Assembly (NCBI GenBank): GCA_944321895.1
Contig: CALUNA010000008.1
Location: 54,055-118,054, forward strand
Reading direction: 5' to 3'
DNA: 64,000 nt
DNA from: an uncultured Bacteroidales bacterium
GTDB taxonomy: Bacteria; Bacteroidota; Bacteroidia; Bacteroidales; Paludibacteraceae
Shown here: positions 61,824-64,000 of the stretch, in pieces
Position numbering within the stretch: position 1 is the stretch's first letter
How the letters are laid out: each line of letters begins with the position of its first letter
Notes under the pieces: generated by a model
The model's input: the letters and a program-made list of their open reading frames with translations, nothing else
What the model was told of the DNA's origin: nothing
Database searches by the model: none
Program-made: the position numbers and the translations under genes

Positions 61824-64000
61824 TTAGAACAGCACCTTGCGGCTTGCGCCTGCGCAAAGCACCACGTACACGCCTGCGGGCTGGCTTACGGTGGCGGCGG
61901 TGCCGCTGTAAACCATGCGCCCCTGCATGTCATAGATGCTTACGGGCAGCCCCTGCGGGTTGTGCAGCATGCCGCCATATACGCGTATGCTCTCCGGCAT
62001 GGACGGTGTTTGCAGGGCGGTCGGCATGGCGTGCAGGTTAAATTCTTTCCAGACACTTGCAACCTGGTAGTCTTCCAACGCTTCGGCGGGCACATACACG
62101 GGTATCTCGCGGCTTACCCCATCAAAAGCAGTTATTACTACCGTGGGCGGCACGGTAGCCAGTACGGTCATTTCCGCAAGTGCGGAGCAGTCCTGGAACG
62201 CATAGTTTCCAATGCTTGTCACGCTTTCGGGCAGGGTTACTTGTGTGAGTGCGGAGCATTCGTAGAACGCCCCTTCTCCAATACTTGTCACGCCGTCGGG
62301 TATGGTCACTTGCGTGAGTGCGGAGCAGAAGGTGAACGCATAGTCTCCAATGCTTGTCATGTCGTCTGACAGGGAGATATTTTTAATACCTTGGTTGAAA
62401 TTATACCAAGGTTGGTTGCTAAAATAACTATACATGTCTCCCGTGCCGGAAATGGTGAGCGTGCAGTCGGCGGTGGTGAATGTCCAAGTCAGGTTGTCGC
62501 CGCAGGTGCCGCTTAGCTGCCCTGCCGACAGGTCAAGCAGTTGTTTCCAGTTTTCATCGGCCATATAGGCATCCCTGCTGCCTTCCGGTATGCTGACTTT
62601 TACTTGCGTACAGATATTGCTGAATGTGTTTGCTGTTATGGTGGGCGGCACGGTGGCCAATACGGTCATTTCCGCAAGTGCGGAGCAGTTCTGGAATGCC
62701 CTGTCTCCAATGCTTGTCACGCTGTTGCCTATGGTTACTTGCGTTAGTGCGGAGCAGTTGGCGAACGCCGAGCTTCCAATGCTTGTCACGCCGTCTCCTA
62801 TGTTTACTTGCTTGAGTGCGGAGCAGTTGTAGAACGCTTGGCTTCCAATGTTTGTCACGCCGTCGGGTATGGTTACTTGCGTGAGTGCGGAGCAGTAGGC
62901 GAACGCCATGTCTCCAATGCTTGTCACACCGTTGCCTATGTTTACTTGCGTGAGTGCGGAGCAGAATTCGAACGCATGGTCTCCAATGCTTGTCACGCCG
63001 TCTTGCAGGGAGATGTTTTTAATACCCTGCCTGAAATTGCCCCAGGGTTGGTAGCTAAAACTATACATGTCTCCCGTGCCGGAAATGGTGAGCGTGCTGT
63101 CGGCGGTGGTGAATGTCCAGGTCAGGTTGTCGCCGCAGGTGCCGCTTAGCTGCCCTGCCGACAGGTCAAGCAGCCATTTCCAGTTCTCATCGGCCATATA
63201 GGCATCCCTGCTGCCTTCCGGTATGCTGACTTTTACTTGCGGGTTGATATTGCTGAATGTGCTTGCTGTTATGGTGGGCGGCACGGTGGGCAATACGGTT
63301 ATCTCCGCAAGTGCGTAGCAGTCAGAGAACGCATAGTCTCCAATGCTTGTCACGCTTTCGGGCAGGGTTACTTGCGTGAGTGCGGAGCAGCCGGAGAACG
63401 CCCCTTCTCCAATGCTTGTCACGCTGTTGGGTATGGTCACTTGCGTGAGTGCGGAGCAGTTGTAGAACGCGCTGTGTCCAATGCTTTCCACGCTGTTGGG
63501 CAGGGTCACTTGCGTGAGTGCGGAGCAGTTGTAGAACGCATAGTCTCCAATGCTTGTCACGCCGTCTCCTATGTTTACTTGCTTGAGTGCGGAGCACAAG
63601 ACAAACGCCGCGTATCCAATGCTTTCCACGCTACCCGGTATGGTTACTTGCGTGAGTGCTTCGCAGTAGCCGAACGCATAGTCTCCAATGCTTGTCACGC
63701 CGTCGGGTATGTTTACTTGCGTGAGTGCGGAGCAGCCGGAGAACGCCGAGTTTCCAATGCTTTCCACGCTGTTTGGTATGTTCACTTGCGTGAGTGCGGA
63801 GCAGTTGTAGAACGCGCTGTATCCAATGCTTGTCACGCCGTCGGGTATGCTCACTTGTGTTGCGGAGCAACCGTAGAACGCACAGTCCTTGATTTCGGTT
63901 ACGCCTTCGGGTATGACCAGTTTCGTAACCAAGGTGTTGCCGATATACAAGTTATGGGCACAAGAAAGCGGGTTGGAAGTGTAACCGGTAAACGTAATGC
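61824..64000 (-). CDS. BspA-type leucine-rich-repeat surface protein, 5'-truncated
   Basis: At least 725 residues; the frame is open to the right edge, so the N-terminus is missing. It consists of dozens of 23-residue LRR_5 (BspA/Treponema) repeats of the type SIGDYAFxxCSALTQVTIP. They are interrupted twice by a similar module (containing LSGTCGDNLTWTFTTADSTL, with near-copy at the next set), and the protein ends in a type IX-like sorting tail (VSIYDMQGRMVYSGTAATVS ... RKVLF). Such proteins are surface adhesins or binding proteins. The near-identical repeats at DNA level favour recombination and length change. Confidence 0.92.
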   Translation of the reverse strand, partial: ITFTGYTSNPLSCAHNLYIGNTLVTKLVIPEGVTEIKDCAFYGCSATQVSIPDGVTSIGYSAFYNCSALTQVNIPNSVESIGNSAFSGCSALTQVNIPDGVTSIGDYAFGYCEALTQVTIPGSVESIGYAAFVLCSALKQVNIGDGVTSIGDYAFYNCSALTQVTLPNSVESIGHSAFYNCSALTQVTIPNSVTSIGEGAFSGCSALTQVTLPESVTSIGDYAFSDCYALAEITVLPTVPPTITASTFSNINPQVKVSIPEGSRDAYMADENWKWLLDLSAGQLSGTCGDNLTWTFTTADSTLTISGTGDMYSFSYQPWGNFRQGIKNISLQDGVTSIGDHAFEFCSALTQVNIGNGVTSIGDMAFAYCSALTQVTIPDGVTNIGSQAFYNCSALKQVNIGDGVTSIGSSAFANCSALTQVTIGNSVTSIGDRAFQNCSALAEMTVLATVPPTITANTFSNICTQVKVSIPEGSRDAYMADENWKQLLDLSAGQLSGTCGDNLTWTFTTADCTLTISGTGDMYSYFSNQPWYNFNQGIKNISLSDDMTSIGDYAFTFCSALTQVTIPDGVTSIGEGAFYECSALTQVTLPESVTSIGNYAFQDCSALAEMTVLATVPPTVVITAFDGVSREIPVYVPAEALEDYQVASVWKEFNLHAMPTALQTPSMPESIRVYGGMLHNPQGLPVSIYDMQGRMVYSGTAATVSQPAGVYVVLCAGASRKVLF

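Noticed and set aside
61005..61857. Minus-strand open frames across the 317-bp repeats
   Set aside because: Basic, low-complexity translations that change frame between copies; the sequence is better explained as a non-coding repeat.

Overview
Organism. The window reads as a chromosome fragment of a Bacteroidales bacterium (Bacteroides/Prevotella/Paraprevotella type). The evidence is a SusC/SusD pair, a hybrid two-component regulator, several secreted proteins ending in a type IX-like sorting domain, a BspA-type leucine-rich-repeat protein, and many copies of the Bacteroidetes -7 promoter element TAnnTTTG. The genus is not certain. Layout. 1-5.7 kb is housekeeping on the minus strand: serC-serA, a SemiSWEET, aroQ, a TonB-dependent receptor and the start of maf. 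5.8-7.1 kb is an unknown sorted secreted protein. 7.5-14.7 kb is a plus-strand glycan cluster: GH92 mannosidase, GH5, a small CBM-like sorted protein, and a large GH5 carrying three copies of the same CBM-like module. 14.9-15.9 kb is a small protein plus a zeta-toxin-like kinase, probably a toxin-antitoxin pair. 16.07-16.35 kb is the most unusual feature: a gap-free array of seven 43-bp units, each built around an imperfect palindrome. It ends inside a good promoter for an uncharacterised helical protein (16508-17362, DUF6261-like). 17.3-42.3 kb is a polysaccharide utilisation locus. The minus arm has SusC, SusD, two lipoproteins and an alginate-lyase/beta-helix fusion. A hybrid two-component regulator sits in the middle. 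The plus arm has an SSS symporter, GH94 phosphorylase, GH88, GH3, an SGNH esterase and a beta-propeller enzyme, closed by a strong terminator. 42.4-49.7 kb holds a DUF308 membrane protein and a TetR-TolC-MFP-RND-PII-like efflux operon. 50.1 kb is tRNA-Lys(TTT). 50.5-51.9 kb is an arsenic operon (arsR, arsF, a 25-codon remnant that looks like arsG, arsC) with two matching ArsR operators. 52-54.3 kb has a LysM/binding-protein fusion and a PorT-like barrel. 54.5-57.4 kb is kduI-kduD and a DUF4861 protein for uronate use. 57.4-60.8 kb is rfbC-rfbD-recR and three small genes on the minus strand. 60.9-61.8 kb is intergenic and holds two copies of a ~317-bp repeat. A giant leucine-rich-repeat protein runs off the right end. 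How it fits together. GH5, GH94 and GH3 act on beta-glucan or cello-oligosaccharides, GH88 removes unsaturated glucuronic acid, KduI/KduD process the released deoxyhexosulose-uronate, GH92 removes alpha-mannose and the SGNH protein may deacetylate. Together they suggest use of an acidic beta-glucan heteropolysaccharide, possibly xanthan-like; this is inference.
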